The notes: generated by a model not told the origin, from the sequence alone. Shown: positions 1-12,616, counted from the first letter of the stretch. The stretch: DNA of 64,000 nt from Melampsora larici-populina 98AG31 (GCF_000204055.1 NW_006768794.1:310001-374000), one strand, 5' to 3'. Numbers and translations are program-made.

Positions 1-171
1 TACTCGAGCAGGGGCAGGGAGAGCCGGTTGAGGAACTTGGCGTCTTCTAAGCACTCGAGCCGGCTCAAGTATTTGTCGTCTTCGAAGGATTTGAGCAGCC
101 TGATTTCCAACTATTTGGGAGTTAACTCCATTGAGTACAACGTCTCCAAAGACATTGCCATTGATAGTTAG
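1..171 (+). CDS. Possible 3' end of a gene cut by the left edge
   Basis: Frame 1 is open from the first base for 56 codons and stops with TAG at 169-171. The peptide is rich in serine, arginine and lysine and ends in VSKDIAIDS. There is no recognisable domain and no start inside the window, so this may be the tail of a last exon or a chance open frame. Confidence 0.2.
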   Translation, partial: YSSRGRESRLRNLASSKHSSRLKYLSSSKDLSSLISNYLGVNSIEYNVSKDIAIDS

Positions 172-184
172 GCACATGGCAGCA

Positions 185-840
185 ATGATATAAAAGCTAT
201 AACAAACAAGATCAACAAAAGAGAGGGAATATGGTCAGATAATTTTCCGCAGAGCGGAGAGACAAAGATTGAAAATTGAGTGGATACAATCTTACACTGA
301 TTTTGCTGCCTAGGGAGGTAGGTATCTGGACTAAAATAAATCGGACCTTGATCAATGGGTGAAGGACTGATAGCTATAACAAATACAGGCAAAAAAAGAG
401 ATAGATTACCGTCAGCCTGTGAACCCTAGAGAGGAAGAACAAATATTGAAGGTTGATTCAATATTATCTGAAGATGAAATAGCTACCGAGTGATGTAATT
501 ATTGGAACAAGAAGGAAATGGACCTCGATCAACAGGTGATGGACAAAAATCTATAACAAATAACACAAGAAAATCAAGTCAGCCAGTGTACCGCAAAGAC
601 AGAGAGGATGAACAAGGTATGCAGGTTAATTCAATATAATCACAAAATGAAAGCGCTACCTAGTGATGCAAATATATGAACAAGAAGACACTGTGCTCCA
701 ATCAAGAGGCAACACTGAAAAGTCAACAAACAAGCAAAAAAAAAGAGATAGAATGCAGTCAGCCAGTGAACCGCAGAGAAGGAATAAAAACTAAATGTGG
801 ATGGATCGTATCTCATAGTGAAAAGCTGCTCCATATATGA
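185..840. repeat. Degenerate tandem repeat, about four copies of ~176 bp
   Basis: Recurring blocks appear in the same order: ATAACAAA, AAAGAGATAGA, GTCAGCCAGTGAACCGCAGA, GGTTGATTCAATATAATC, GCTACCTAGTGATG and a CTCGATCAA-type segment. The ATAACAAA-type landmark recurs near 200, 375, 551 and 723, giving a period close to 176 bp. Copies differ by many substitutions and small indels, so the array is old. Short open frames on the minus strand here are by-products of the repeat. Confidence 0.6.
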
Positions 841-2833
841 TTGTTTTTGATCAGAAAAAATTCAGCCCAAACAGATGACACGCGTCTAGCGGATTGTGTA
901 ATACGGTCCCTTTGATTATGATGGAAAAGATGAACACTGAGCCTATGTATACTTAAAGGGATCTCTAGTGGTCCTTATTAATCACTACGCAAAAAAATAT
1001 CATCTGTTGAGATGCTGCTTTTGTTTGGGTTTTGTTTGACTTGCCGCGGGTCAAGACTATTCAAGCAAAAAAGGGCAAATATTGTTCCGGTTTGATTCAT
1101 GTGATTTGACGGTACCCCACTTTTTATGCCACATTGAGCTTTAAAAACAGCCGTAAACTTTGCCTTTTGGTGTTGTGACCTACTTTTTTTACGCAGGATA
1201 ATTCAAGCTATAGTGCACAAACTAACTGTTCTGCTTCGTTGAAATCAAAGATACTACGTAGAGTTTGAGAATTTGGCCATTGGAATTTGAGGGCTCAAAT
1301 TACATATCACAAAATTGAAAGGTTACTAACTCACTTTCATGACACGCGCGTAGCTTACGTTAGGCCGCTGAGTATTGTGTAAAACAGATGCCTTTGTTTT
1401 TTTGCTCGATTATGATGAAAGATTCTTGAACATCAAGCCTGTGTAAATTAAGGGGATCTTGGGTGATGCATATCAATAATGATTTCAAGAAGTCCATCTT
1501 TAGACTTATGCCTTGTTCAGCTCTAAATGTTACTCTGTAGTTTAAACTCTCATTATCATTATTATGCAGTCTTAACTCTTCTAGCTTTTTATTAATTTCA
1601 AGTTTGTGTTTTCTTACTTTATTCTCACTCACTCCTTTCTTTTTCAAGCGATCTTTATTTAGGTCTTACCTATTCAGGTTTGACCTGGTGTGGGGGGCGC
1701 CGTAGGCCGGGGACTGCCTGTCCAAGAAAGGTTTTCGTGGGCGGCGGCGGGCGGGTGGCCCAATGAAACCGCTCAAATCCTGAGCAAGTCTTTACTTCGT
1801 CTTATATCTGTCCTCCATTGTGCAGTGAACGTCTAAAAATTTTGCTGCCTGCGAAAGCTTCCTTGGAATCTCTCCTTCTCTCTTTCCTTTGTTCCCGCTT
1901 CTTCTGTGTTATTTCCTTCATGTGATCCCGCTTTGTCCCCTATGTACATATGTAGGGTGGGTGGGACAATTTTTGAAAATGAAATAGTTTATTTCTTTTG
2001 GAAGTCTGAAATCTGTGAGATTTGAGGATTTGAAGCTGAAGTGTATGAGTATTGTTGAGGCGTACAGAAATCGTGAAAATGAAAATTTTCACGGTTTGTT
2101 TTGCCTCTCTCTGCGAGGGGGGCCGTGCATTACCCGGCGCTGTGTTTTCTTACTCATACAAGGTGTTATCCGTCAAGATGGAACTCACTGATGACTTCTT
2201 GCCTTTGGCCACCAGTGTCAAGGAAATCCTGAGATGCTGCTTTTTGTTTGGTCATATGTTTCTTGCCACGGGACAAGAGCTGATTCAGGTGCAAATCGTG
2301 CTTCCGGCCACTTCGATGATTAAAGCATGCCATTGGAAGGGATCAGAATATGTGACAATAGGAGTCCCTTCAGACTCATCAAATTGAACGAGGATCACAG
2401 ATTAAGTATAAGTACGGTGCAGATGGATAGACAGATTGATTTTGTTCAAATCAATTGATGCGGAAAGCCAGTTAGCTTTAGAGGTTGTAATCTGACTTTT
2501 CGCAAGAGAAACTTGATTTGATCAAGCATAGTTTGTACACTACAGCCTTGATTATCCTAAGGCATTTTCACAGCCGCTTTTAACACTCCATTTGGTAAAA
2601 AAGCAGGGTGAAATCACACAAATCAAATGAGGAGTCAACTTTTACGATAGATATTTTGTATTTCACGCTTAAAAAATGCAGGCCCTCTTCTGCTTCACAT
2701 GTTTTGCCTGTCATATTTTCAACTTCTATTTGTACACGTACTTTACGTTTTTAGAAGCCAATCAAGATTGGGAAAAAAATGAACCACAGCAGGTCTGACA
2801 AGTGAATTCTTATCTCTGCTTTCTACGGCCTTT
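841..2833. other. Non-coding stretch with two pairs of diverged dispersed repeats
   Basis: Bases 877-1000 and 1338-1480 are diverged copies of one sequence: GACACGCG..TAG, ATTGTGTAA, GATTATGATG, GAACA..GAGCCT/AAGCCT, TTAA..GGGATCT. Bases 1008-1095 (GAGATGCTGCTTTTGTTTGG...) resemble 2232-2312. An open frame at 2052-2387 (111 codons) overlaps this second repeat and has no recognisable domain, so it is not called as a gene. A GC-rich patch lies at 1690-1760. Confidence 0.45.
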
Positions 2834-3300
2834 TTACTCATGTAGAAAAAGTTCAAAAAAATAACGTGGCCAATGTGGCGTAAATTGCTGAGCACAAAAT
2901 CCACCTACACAAAAACGTGTGTGGATCGCTCTTTCTTCTTTCTTCAAAGAATCAGCATGTTCCAACTTCCGCATTGTAGTTACATTTCCCCAAACCGCAA
3001 AAAGCCTCCATAGACGATTCGCCATGAGCTGAAATTTCATCAATTGAGACTTCTCTAACTTCACACTGTTTTGCATCTTTGGATTGATCTCAGCTTTTTT
3101 TGGAAAACTGGGTAGACTTTTTAAACTTTCTTCAAGATCACTTAAGATCACATTTGTTGATTCTTTTGGTCCATTGTATGTTCATGTTCCCGCTTCAATC
3201 CACTCTGATAACTTACTGAATTCTTTAATGCTGAAATGTGCATTTAATAAAAATAGAGAAGAGTCCTTGTTAAAACAAACTTGGGATTTGAGTATTGAGT
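2834..3300 (-). pseudogene. Relic of a protein-coding exon, unrecognised
   Basis: The minus strand reads as continuous protein-like sequence from about 3300 down to a stop near 2834. It contains FSIKEFSKLSEWIEAGT, then one in-frame TGA, then NVILSDLEESLKSLPSFPKK and LMKFQLMANRLWRLFAVWG. Composition is unlike the flanking AT-rich DNA. The family was not recognised. With one internal stop and no clear start, it is best read as a decayed exon. Confidence 0.3.
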
Positions 3301-3851
3301 AGTTCAAAAGAAAATAAATATGAGAAGAGAAAAGAAAAGTGCAGCATTATAACCTACCCCAACAAGAAAAGATGAAGAATTCAATATTATAAGTATACCT
3401 TGGAATCACTCAAACTTGCTTCTCTTTCCTATCTATGACAAGAGTAAGTAGAATTTCACTAATTGATCAATAACATACTTTGAACTTATGTTGGTTTATT
3501 CCTTTATGTAATTTGTTATGATGTCAGACCCGTGCTCTTTCATTGTGGCCAAAGATTGTTATTGAGCTTTAGATAACTACACCAACTAACATATCCTTTA
3601 TCCTGAACCTATAAGGTGTTTAATTGAACTTGCTAATAGTTGATTGTTCCTCACCAAGTATCCAACAGATGATCTTTTGTTTAGCTAGACTTTTGTTGGA
3701 GTCTTACGCATATTGTTACGCATATCATCAGCTCAGATAATCTTTTGTTTAGTTAGACTTTGGTTCAAGCCTTACGTGTATCATTACACATATTATCAGC
3801 TTATATAATCTTTTGTTCAGTTAGACTTTGGTTTAAGTCTTACATGTATTA
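3301..3851. other. AT-rich intergenic DNA
   Basis: No supportable gene. Three imperfect copies of AATCTTTTGTTTAGTTAGACTTTGG with TTACGTGTAT-like tails lie around 3672-3850, a short local repeat. Confidence 0.4.
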
Positions 3852-4129
3852 GGGGGGCTCAGGTCAAGATTTTTTACTACTTCAATCGTAAAAAAATTTT
3901 CCCAATTGCGTAAAATTTACGCAAAATTTTACGCAATTGGGAAAAGTCATACGACATCCCAAATTTTTTTTACAAAAATTTGCGTAGATTTAGTGCTCAC
4001 AAAGACATATGAAAAAAAAAATTTGCCGTCCTTTCTTACAAATTGGGAAAAGTTTTTGCAGCACGGTACTGTAAAAAACTTTCCCCAATTTTTTAGAAAA
4101 AGGCCGCAAAAATTTCAACTTGAGCCCCC
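3852..4129 (+). mobile_element. MITE copy 1 (GGGGGCTCAGGTC family, Harbinger-like)
   Basis: This 278-bp element begins GGGGGGCTCAGGTCAAGAT and ends CAACTTGAGCCCCC. TTA lies on both sides (849-851 and 4130-4132), as expected for a 3-bp target-site duplication of the PIF/Harbinger type. Inside are palindromic AATTGCGTAAAATTTACGCA blocks and no transposase. Related copies lie at 17675-17930 and 35011-35287. The open frame across it is an artefact. Confidence 0.75.
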
Positions 4130-4988
4130 TTATTGTTACACATATCATCACGTACCTCATCAAGTTGCAAGAGAAACAATCTTTTTGATTTTTTGTGAAA
4201 GTTTTCTTTTTTCAATGAAGGATCAAGCCAAGATTTGATTGAATCTCTGGACAATCAAAGTGTTTTAATAAAAGGAACCAATTGATGGCTCTGAAACTAG
4301 AAATGAACTGAGGAAAAGTCGAACTAGCTTTTGTAAGGGCTACCAAACGTAACTCAAGAGGTTTGAAATTTTGTATAGCTTTTACTCACAGATTTTTAAA
4401 CACAAGGGAATGGTAAATGTGAAAATGATGCATAAACTGTGAGTTGACCATTCTCACCTGTTGAACCCATGGAACATAACTTCATCAGGTCTCATCAGGA
4501 TCTTTACGCATTGATTTTCAATGGTTGATATCACATTTTCATGACAGCTTGCTTTCCAGCCTATAAATACGCTAACCATACCTGAACAGACCTTTGTGTT
4601 AAGTAGAGTTGATTCAATCTCATAGGTGGTTTCGCCTTTCATTTGCACAAGAATCGTGCTTGTCGTAAAAGTTGCATCTTCCAGGGTGCCTTTTCAAATC
4701 AGGAGGCTCAAACCAATGCCCCGATTCAACCAGAATATGTTTCAAGACAACAGACAAGTTTTTGTGGCGTAATATTACACAAACAAGTGTGTCTCGGAAT
4801 ATAAACCCCTTAATTTCCAGACCTTAAGTCAAAAGCACATATGATCATCCGCTTATGATTAACCACAAGACAAAGGGAGTTGCTCATCAGTCCCTACTCA
4901 CATCTCTCATAATCTGGATCAGTAGACGACAGTGAAGCCCAGTGTCTCCATCTCACATCGAACAATCATAGCATTGACCTCACCGCGA
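4130..4988. other. Intergenic DNA upstream of the 4989 gene
   Basis: No supportable gene or repeat array. A minus-strand open frame at 4454-4648 has no recognisable feature. Confidence 0.35.
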
Positions 4989-6063
4989 ATGGCCTCAAGA
5001 AACGTCTCATACGAATGTCCTCACCGCGCTTCGTGTCTCAGGGAGGGCAGGAAGAAGCTGTGCAAAGACTGCGGTGGATTAAACCGTTCTGGGGTGATCA
5101 AGCATACCATCAATAGTTCACTACATTCAAATTGTGATTCCAGCTGCCCCGTATATGGATGTAAGCCATGATTTTGTTATCATTGTCTCAATCACCAATT
5201 CTGATTCCTACTTGACGTGCTCTACAGTGACCAATTTGGATTCATACCCCTTTTCTTTGAAGGTCTCTGCTGAGACCAATGGAACTCCTAAAAGTACGGA
5301 ATTACACATCACCAATTCAAATTACAAACAGAGCTTTGACCACTTTTGCCTCTAATAGGTGGGGCTTCTAATCACCATCCCAATTTCTTGTCAAGGAAAC
5401 GAGATGATGTTCATAATGCCAGTAATAAAGCCACAAATCATGTATCATTTGAAGATGATAGTTCAGGTGTGTACATAAAAGCTTCAGGTATAATGTAACA
5501 TACTAATTCTCTTGAATACCCTGCAGAGACAAACAGCGACACCGAAAGCAAAATCATTAATCAACTTGCACCCAAATCTAGGATTGTTTTGGGCCAGCAC
5601 CGCCCCACTATTGATCATGCAATACTACCATCCAAGAGTTCATTGATGCAAAGAAGGAAATCACTAGAGCCCGAAATTACGTGCGTCACAAATACCTCCA
5701 GCGTCCATAATGGTAGGCCCTTGGCCCAATGTCAGGGTTCTACATTCACCAATAACGGGAAAATTACAACAGGTTCAGAATCTGCCTTCTCTGGGCCGTC
5801 CCACTATTGCGGCCCATTGACTATGACACTTGATTCAAATTCCAGGGAGCGATACTGTCTTGGATGAACAAGAACCTCTGAATCGAACATCGAAATATAA
5901 GGTTCCACCTGGTGTCGCTCTGGAATACCCAAAGCCCAACCACCCTCAAATGACCATCATTGAATTGGCTTTAGTCATGGCCTTCCTCTATCTGTTTGGA
6001 AAGTTTGTCTCTGGAGTGTGGGCTGTTTTTTTTCTCGCGGTGTTTCTTACTTCATTGTTTTGA
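4989..6063 (+). CDS. Multi-exon gene: Cys-rich N-terminus and C-terminal membrane anchor
   Basis: ATG at 4989 opens a first exon with a Cys/His-rich stretch (YECPHRASCLREGRKKLCKDC), possibly a small metal-binding motif. Two introns are clear: 5161-5227 (GTAAGC...CTCTACAG) and 5467-5526 (GTGTGT, perfect TACTAAT branch site, CTGCAG). A third, ending near 5357 (TTGCCTCTAATAG), removes an in-frame stop, but its donor is uncertain. A further intron ending at 5845 (AATTCCAG) is needed to reach the last frame; its donor may be at GTAGGC near 5712 or at a later GTTCAG. The last exon encodes two hydrophobic stretches (IIELALVMAFLYLFGKF and VWAVFFLAVFLTSLF), so the product is probably tail-anchored. 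The family was not recognised. Exon boundaries apart from the two clear introns are tentative. Confidence 0.5.
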
Positions 6064-7408
6064 CCTGCAAGCGAACTTTGTAGGTGTTCTATACTGGCCT
6101 CTTCCGCTTTCATTAATTATGTTTGCTTCCATTGTTTATATTTTGTAAATCTTCCAACCAGTTTTTCAAACAATCAAGTTCAGGAATTGGACGGTTGGGA
6201 AATAGCACTTTTCCCCGGACAAAGTACGGTTTTGCCTGTTATGAGTTGTTGACCGCAGGGGTATTTTGATCAAAGTTTGCCTCATCCTTACTCAAACCAT
6301 GCCATGAATTCATGAATCACATGAAACCCTTAGGAAACCGGGTAGGAGAACTTTACACAGCCCACTTTAAACCTACCATCTCAGTGTAAAATAGACCCGG
6401 TGTGGAATTTGAAAAAGGCCTTGATTTTTGAATTTTGCACCATCTTTATTTCTTTTTGGTTGTTGTAAAATAACTCTGTGTGAAAATGGTGGTGTAAAAA
6501 CGCAGGACCTCAGAGTGTCATGTCATTTTACACCAAGATTTTTACACAGAGAGGTAAAAAAAGTCAACTTGAAACCCCTAAAGAGTGGAACAATAGATTT
6601 TGCACCGGGTTAGGATACACCGGGGCTGGCATTTTGCGGTCAGTTCACAATGAGATGTGAAATTCATCTGTACCTCACAATCAAATGTAAACTTTGTGAA
6701 CAGTTCACCATAAATATGAGACAAAAGAGACACTTTTTTGATTTGTTGTTGTTGTTGTGGTGTTTATATAAAACTATTCATTTTTGATGAGCATCATGAT
6801 AACAAAGCGTTTGTTGAGTCATTCTATTACCTTTTTGTTATATCATCATATGATTGGATTGTTAGGATATAATGTGTAGTGTTTACTTTATATGGATTTC
6901 AAAAACGGCTGAAATTAACCAAAATTATGACCAAGACAGATCTTCAGAACCGTGAAGAAATTTGCCTGATGACTGTCATTCCCAAGATCTATTGAGTCTT
7001 GTTAGATTTGCTCATGACTCTGTTGAATGATTATTTGAATTCATCCTGATTTTTTCATTTGTTCTTTTGTCAAGTTCAATCGAAAATAACTCACAGCATT
7101 CTTGGAAGAACTCAAAGAGTTCTCAGTACGGCAACAGAGAAAACCATCATGATGACAGGACGGAGTACCTAGTGGTACACACGACAATAGGTCAAAATGA
7201 ACAAGAAATAAAATGAAATGTTGGAAAAGACATTCAATTCTCTATATGTTAAATGCTTGTACAACCGTGGGACATGAGAATGGATTGATGATGAAAATAA
7301 AATACTACAAATCCTGAGAGTAATGAAAAGTGATGTCACGATCTTAAAAAGGACACATAATGCTCAAGCGTTCATTATCCTAGTAGTAACTATGATACAA
7401 ACCCAAAC
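6064..7408. other. Intergenic DNA with a small TTCACA repeat patch
   Basis: Bases 6640-6720 contain four TTCACA/TGTGAA palindrome pieces of the array family seen at 11.7 kb. Bases 6360-6620 have recurring ACCCGGTG and TTTACAC motifs in both orientations, possibly a worn inverted-repeat element, but no clear ends were found. Nothing coding is supported. Confidence 0.35.
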
Positions 7409-10400
7409 TCAAGCTGCAGTACACGAGGTTTTTGATAAGTTGACAATCAGCAATGTAGGCTCTTTGATTCCAAAGCAGCCTTGTGGGGTTTTCCAAGAAG
7501 CGCCGTGACTAACAATCTCATTCAATTGTACCACATCTTTCTTTTTCTCTCTATTGTACACAACAGTTAATCCTGAGTGTGGCCAATAATTGAACCCGTG
7601 CTTCTTTTGATGAGCTGCCGTCAAAGTAGTATATCGAGAGATGTCAAACCAAATATGCTGGTCTAACCTTCCATCACAGCGTACAATTGTCATAAATATT
7701 TCATTAATTTTCCCCCAGACAAAACCTTTTTTGTTTTTGGAAAGATGTACTGGATAGAGAACTGTGCTGTTGCCAGGGTTTTTTTTTTCCGTTGAATACA
7801 CTACATTTCGACACTTTACTGAAGGCAATTGATTGACCCATCTGGATATGACGATTGCATCTTCCTTGTGCTTAGATTTTTTGTAGATGTCAGTGGAAAG
7901 CACAGCCTCGTCGCCGTATATTTCTTTCATGCGACTCAGAAGAAGGAGGTGTGTATCATAATCCAGTGTTTCGTTCTTCTTCGGATTATACTTCAGATTT
8001 GGTGGACCACACTTTCCTTCTCGAAGGTAGGCAGAAGGACTTCCGTCTGTACACTTTGGTGAAATAAATTTTGAGACATTTGCTGCGGTTTGTTTAGGGA
8101 GCTGTTTGCATAGGTCTGGGAGTACACATCGCATATTTTGAGCCATTGTCCACTTATTCAGGATTGTGTACTCTCTAGAGCCTACCTCAAAATCAGTCAA
8201 TCAGTCAATCATACCTTGTTTGAAGTAAGAAGGCAACAAATCTTTGAACTCACTATCATGGTTGTTAGTTGGAATTTTGGCCAATGATCCATTTGTTGCT
8301 TCAAATGACCAAGCAGTCCAGTAAGGTGCAGGACCGAAAACCCTGACTACCTGGGGAATGTGGAGTAACATGTGCAGATTTGGAGTAACTGAGAGTGCAG
8401 TAAATAGTTCAGAGAGTCCGTGTCGATAGCTTTTTATGTGGTGTTTCAAAGCCTCCAGATCTCTACTTTGTACCTCAAATCTACGCACAATTTTAAGGAT
8501 ACTGATCAGATGAAGAGCATTTCGAACAATTTTGTGATCTGTGATGGGTGAATTATGACCTTTCCTATTGAAGAAAAGTATAAAGGCCGGTATTATCATG
8601 ATCTCGTATAGTATAACCCATTCATCTGCTTTCAATTTGCCACCTTTGCTTGATCCTACCGTCTTTGGCACTCTGCCAATCCAAGATGGGAGCAGGACCT
8701 GTCCTATAACTTCTCTCAGTGTATTCAGATGTTTCTTCTCGTTGAAGATATGATTGTACTCTTCATCAACCTCTTCATAATCAGAGAGCTCTTCTTCCTC
8801 CTCTTCATCCCCTGTCACTTCACCTGAGAATCCTGTGAAATGATGTGGTTTAGATTCATTGCCATGAGTTTCTTGATCAGCGTCAAGTGCAGTATCGTAT
8901 TTGAGTGCCATCTTTCCGAATGCAAACGATAGATCGTCTTTTGTTGGATATAAGGTGTTGCTGCATTCAGAGTTTGATTCGGTTGAAATTTGATCACCGC
9001 TGCATTCTGATCCTTGAAACTCAGAATCATCATCATCGGAATCACCGTCATCAGAATCAAAATCTTTAAGCTCTTGCTCGAATGTGTCAGACTCATCCTC
9101 TTCTGCTTGGCTGGCTTCCTGTCGCGACGAGGTACTTCTGTTCTTTGACATCAATCCTAAGGCTTTTAGTCCATGATGGCGAAGTAAACCAAGAAAAATA
9201 TTGTGCATAGGCTCTACTACAGTATGTATGGTTGGGTCGAAGTAAGGTAGTTCCCACAAAACTGTGTATCGGACTCCGTTTTCCTTGAAGAGTCGTTGTC
9301 GTTCCTTAACAGTCTTTGCATTTTTCCAGGCTAATGCTTGTGATTTGAGTTCATGCTTACATCGGCGCAGGGCATGGGGAATGTGCAGTAAATTTATGTT
9401 ATGTTCTCCAATTCGACATAATGAGCAGAGATTCTTCTTTGAACTATGTCCTGCCATTCCTAAGACCTTTCGCATAGCTGGAAGATCACAGATAATTGGG
9501 CCCAACATCACTCGGATGACACGACCCTGTGTGGGATACTTTGCAGTGGAAGAAAACTTGACTCCTTTCCATAAAGTGTTGAGTTCGGCAACGAGAGGCT
9601 TTAGTACATTATTGATCTGGGTCATCTTGGGCTCAGATGGTCCAGGAATCAATCCAGAAAGGAAAATGTTTTCGGGAGAAGTACGTATGTGTGGTGGAAG
9701 ATTGAGGCATACTAAAGCAACAGTACCAACAGAGTCTTGCTTGCCTGCGGCCTTGTTGCCCAGTGGATTGAACCAGTCGACATTGAGCGAAAAGACAAGA
9801 TTTCCAGGTGAATTTGTGAATTGATCCCCATCGATCCCACGTGCCGAGCGCCACATATATCCGTGCCAAACATCATACATTGCTGAGCCATCTTCCAGCG
9901 CTTGTTTGCTGGATTCAAGGTGCTCTTCAATTTCAGGGCGGTTCAAGAAACGAGCTAACCATTCGGTGAAAGCAACTGTTGAGAAGTATCTATTCGCATG
10001 GTGATTTTCTTCATCTTCGCCAGCCTTTGCTTGTTTAAATAGAGGTTCATTGCACTTGCGACTTGAGCGGGTTTCGCGCCAACTACATTTATCCGGTGTA
10101 TCACCCTCATAGTAAAGACGAAAGCACTTCGGACAGCAAAGAGTTCGCTGAATCGTTGGTTGAATTCTTAGATCTGTGAGGACAGTCCGAATGTCCTTTG
10201 GTGACCAACCCTTTGGGAATAAACCAGCTGTGTGATTACTGGAACTCGGTACTGAATTGTTCACGTGAAGGCAAAGTGTAGCAACTGCCATGCCAATATG
10301 CTCAAACAGATACAGACATACCATTACAAGGTTCATGGCTGTGGTCAGTGGGTCGAATTTTTTGAATTGATCATAGTAATTCATACTGTATTGACCTGCA

Positions 10401-10846
10401 TTAACATGAAAAACAACTTGAATCAGGAAATATACTCTATAGGAGGAGAAATTGGCACGGTACTTGCCTGACTCTACGCTCATACCATCCCATTTTGGCT
10501 GAAAATGGCTACCGGTTTGTTTTCGACGTGGTGGATTGGCCATTTGCTTCAAATGTGATATGTCGAGATGTGAAATGGTCTTTTCAGCTGGAGGAATTTG
10601 AGTCGAAGAAGAATGTGAATCATCCACGACTATACCATCCACCGCATCAATGATACGGTCAGCTTGCAGGGTCGTAAGATTACTCTCCTTGGGCCCAGCC
10701 AGAAGGCTGCGGGTTTTTTTGATTGACGCTTGATGGGCTTTATAGGTTGTGGAACTGCGTTTCCATAAGCGTCCAGGTTGATCCTTGTCATTTGAAGATT
10801 CCAGGCAATTAACACAGCGACATCTGATGAGTGTCGAGGAGGTCAT
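7409..10846 (-). pseudogene. CACTA/Plavaka-type transposase, interrupted by a stop
   Basis: One long minus-strand frame runs from ATG at 10846 to 7409, broken only by a TGA at 8203-8201. The N-terminus has a C-x-C-x2-C motif (RCRCVNC, residues 8-14), followed by a zinc-ribbon-like stretch (CPKCFRLYYEG...PDKC). The central part (LVFSLNVDWFNPLGNK, LPPHIRTSPENIFLSGLIPG, FDPTIHTVVEPMHNIFLGLL) is characteristic of the Transposase_21-type domain of fungal Plavaka elements, relatives of plant CACTA/EnSpm. An acidic spacer (DSDDGDSDDDDSE) lies in the middle. An unspliced intron with GTAC...AATGCAG ends may be included near 10390-10470. The stop falls in a short GATTGACT tandem duplication. Terminal inverted repeats were looked for and not found, so the element is probably immobile. 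Confidence 0.75.
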
Positions 10847-10849
10847 CAC

Positions 10850-11699
10850 AGGGTGGGAGATATTGAAAGACGTTTGGATATCAAAAGGATCACAAAAGCT
10901 GGTCAAGATGGGATTTGTGAGAGCAAATGACTGGGGCGTAAACAAAACTAGGTGGCGGTATCAATTTAGTTGAGAGTGATAAAAAAACTAATATGATATT
11001 AATGTAGTGAGTATTATGTTGTTGTTTGATATCGAATGGAGGCAAATGAAACATGCAGAAAACCAAACATCTTATTTAAGAATCAAAATCTCAGTGTCTC
11101 ATCACACGCGCTTGCCCACGATTCCAGCGTGAGCTGAACATATCTGAGGTTCATGAGGACCTATCAAGTTCATAATTTTGGAGAATGAGCAAAGAACAAG
11201 ACGCGTCAAATGACACCATCCCTCGGTGATGTTGAGCCAATGTCCAGTACGTGGACGCCACGCAGCAGGTGATTTGAACGTCAGTTGAACATGTATGCCG
11301 TGTCACAAACATCGTCCACTCAGAAGCCAAAAGATTAAAAAATCTCCTTTCTTTCAGCAAAATCTTTATTTGTCCTACTTTATCTCTAACCTATCCCTTT
11401 GTATCTTACTCACCAAAACGGCCTCCCCAACAAAGGGGATCCAATTCCAACCCTTACCTTGAGAACCATTTCAAAAACCAAAACAATACCAATGTGGTTA
11501 TGACTGACGTCCTATCATCAATAACTGATAACACGACTTCCAATGGGCTTTTCCAGAGTGTCATCGCGATTCTGAGCATCTTCATTGAAACATATCAAAG
11601 AGCTTGGAGAATAAATCAGAGCACACAAAGAGAAAGAATCAAAGCCACTGGCACCTCAAGACTAACCAATACATCTTCCCCCTAGAAACGTGAACTTCT
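10850..11699. other. Intergenic DNA right of the Plavaka relic
   Basis: No gene, array or clear transposon end is visible. Short open frames at 11151-11360 and 11494-11685 have no recognisable motifs. Confidence 0.35.
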
Positions 11700-12190
11700 C
11701 AAAAAGGTCACAATAGAATGTGAATTCGACCAATAGTTCACAGTAAAATGTCTTCTTCACAATCAGATGTGAATTTCTTCACAATGAAATGTGAACCGCT
11801 CAAAAAGTTCACAATGAAATGTGAACTTCTCAAAAAGTTCACCATAAAATATGAACTTCTCAAGAAGCTCACAATAAAATGTGAACTTCCGAAAAAGTTC
11901 ACATTTTATGGTGAATGTTTTGAGAAGTTCACAATGAATTGTGAAATCCACAAAAAGTTCACAATAAAATGTGAAGTCCACAAATCTCAAGAACATCTCA
12001 ATAATATGTGATCTTCCCAAAAAGTTCACAATGAAATGTGAACTTCTCAAAATGTTCACAATAAAATGTGAACTTCCGAAAAAGTTCACAATAAAATGTG
12101 AACTTCTGAAAAAGTTCACAATAAAATCTGAACTTGTCAAGAGGTTCATAGTAAAATGTGAACTTTAGATGGACTTCACAGGAAAATGAA
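11700..12190. repeat. Palindromic 30-bp minisatellite array (TTCACA...TGTGAA)
   Basis: About 16 units of ~30 bp with the consensus AAAAAGTTCACAATAAAATG plus TGAACTTCTC. Each unit is itself an inverted repeat (GTTCACA...TGTGAAC). Because the unit is 30 bp, both strands stay open: one reads KCELLKKFTI-like decapeptides and the other FIVNFLRSSH-like decapeptides. Those frames are repeat artefacts and not genes. Confidence 0.85.
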
Positions 12191-12616
12191 GAAAGATTTT
12201 AGTTAATGTTTTCTCTTTGATGATTGTCAAGAGTGCTTTTAAAACAAACAATTGCTTGTTTCAAGTATTTTAGTGAATCCAAAAGTGAACATTTTCTAAA
12301 GTTGTTTTTGGTACATGTGCATTGTCAATTTCATTGCTTCCGGGGAGAAGTTCAGATTCAGTGCAGGAAATACGCACTCTTGACTTTAACTTGCTTTGCG
12401 GCTCAATTTCTCAATCCTTAACTTTAAAAGATACACAACAACTGTGAAATCCGAGGTGCTAGTTCATGAGGCCAGTTTCTATTCCAATGATATGACATTT
12501 TAGCATTCTTGAGTACATTGCTACCAATCAAATAGAGCAAAGATCTTGCTACAGAACAATTTTATCAATTAAAATCAAGAAAATTCACAATTTAATATTG
12601 TATGGAACTAATATAG
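12191..12616. other. AT-rich 3' flank of the coiled-coil gene
   Basis: No coding sequence is supported. The stretch probably holds the 3' UTR of the minus-strand gene that ends at 12617. Confidence 0.35.

Noticed and set aside
2052..2387. 111-codon plus-strand ORF
   Set aside because: It overlaps a dispersed repeat shared with 1008-1095 and has no recognisable domain.
3672..3850. Possible CRISPR-like short repeat (AATCTTTTGTTTAG)
   Set aside because: Only three imperfect copies, uneven spacing, in a eukaryotic context; ordinary tandem repeat.
9264..9824. 186-codon plus-strand ORF opposite the Plavaka transposase
   Set aside because: It is the antisense shadow of the transposase frame, which carries the conserved motifs.
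7409..10846. Searched for CACTA terminal repeats around the Plavaka transposase
   Set aside because: TAGTG-like pentamers occur near 6870 and 11005 in the same orientation and not as inverted ends, so no element boundary is claimed.
11748..12168. Long lysine/cysteine-rich open frames on both strands
   Set aside because: They are translations of the 30-bp palindromic array (period of ten codons) and carry no independent coding signal. The same applies to 18675-18987, 34690-34968 and 35970-36152.
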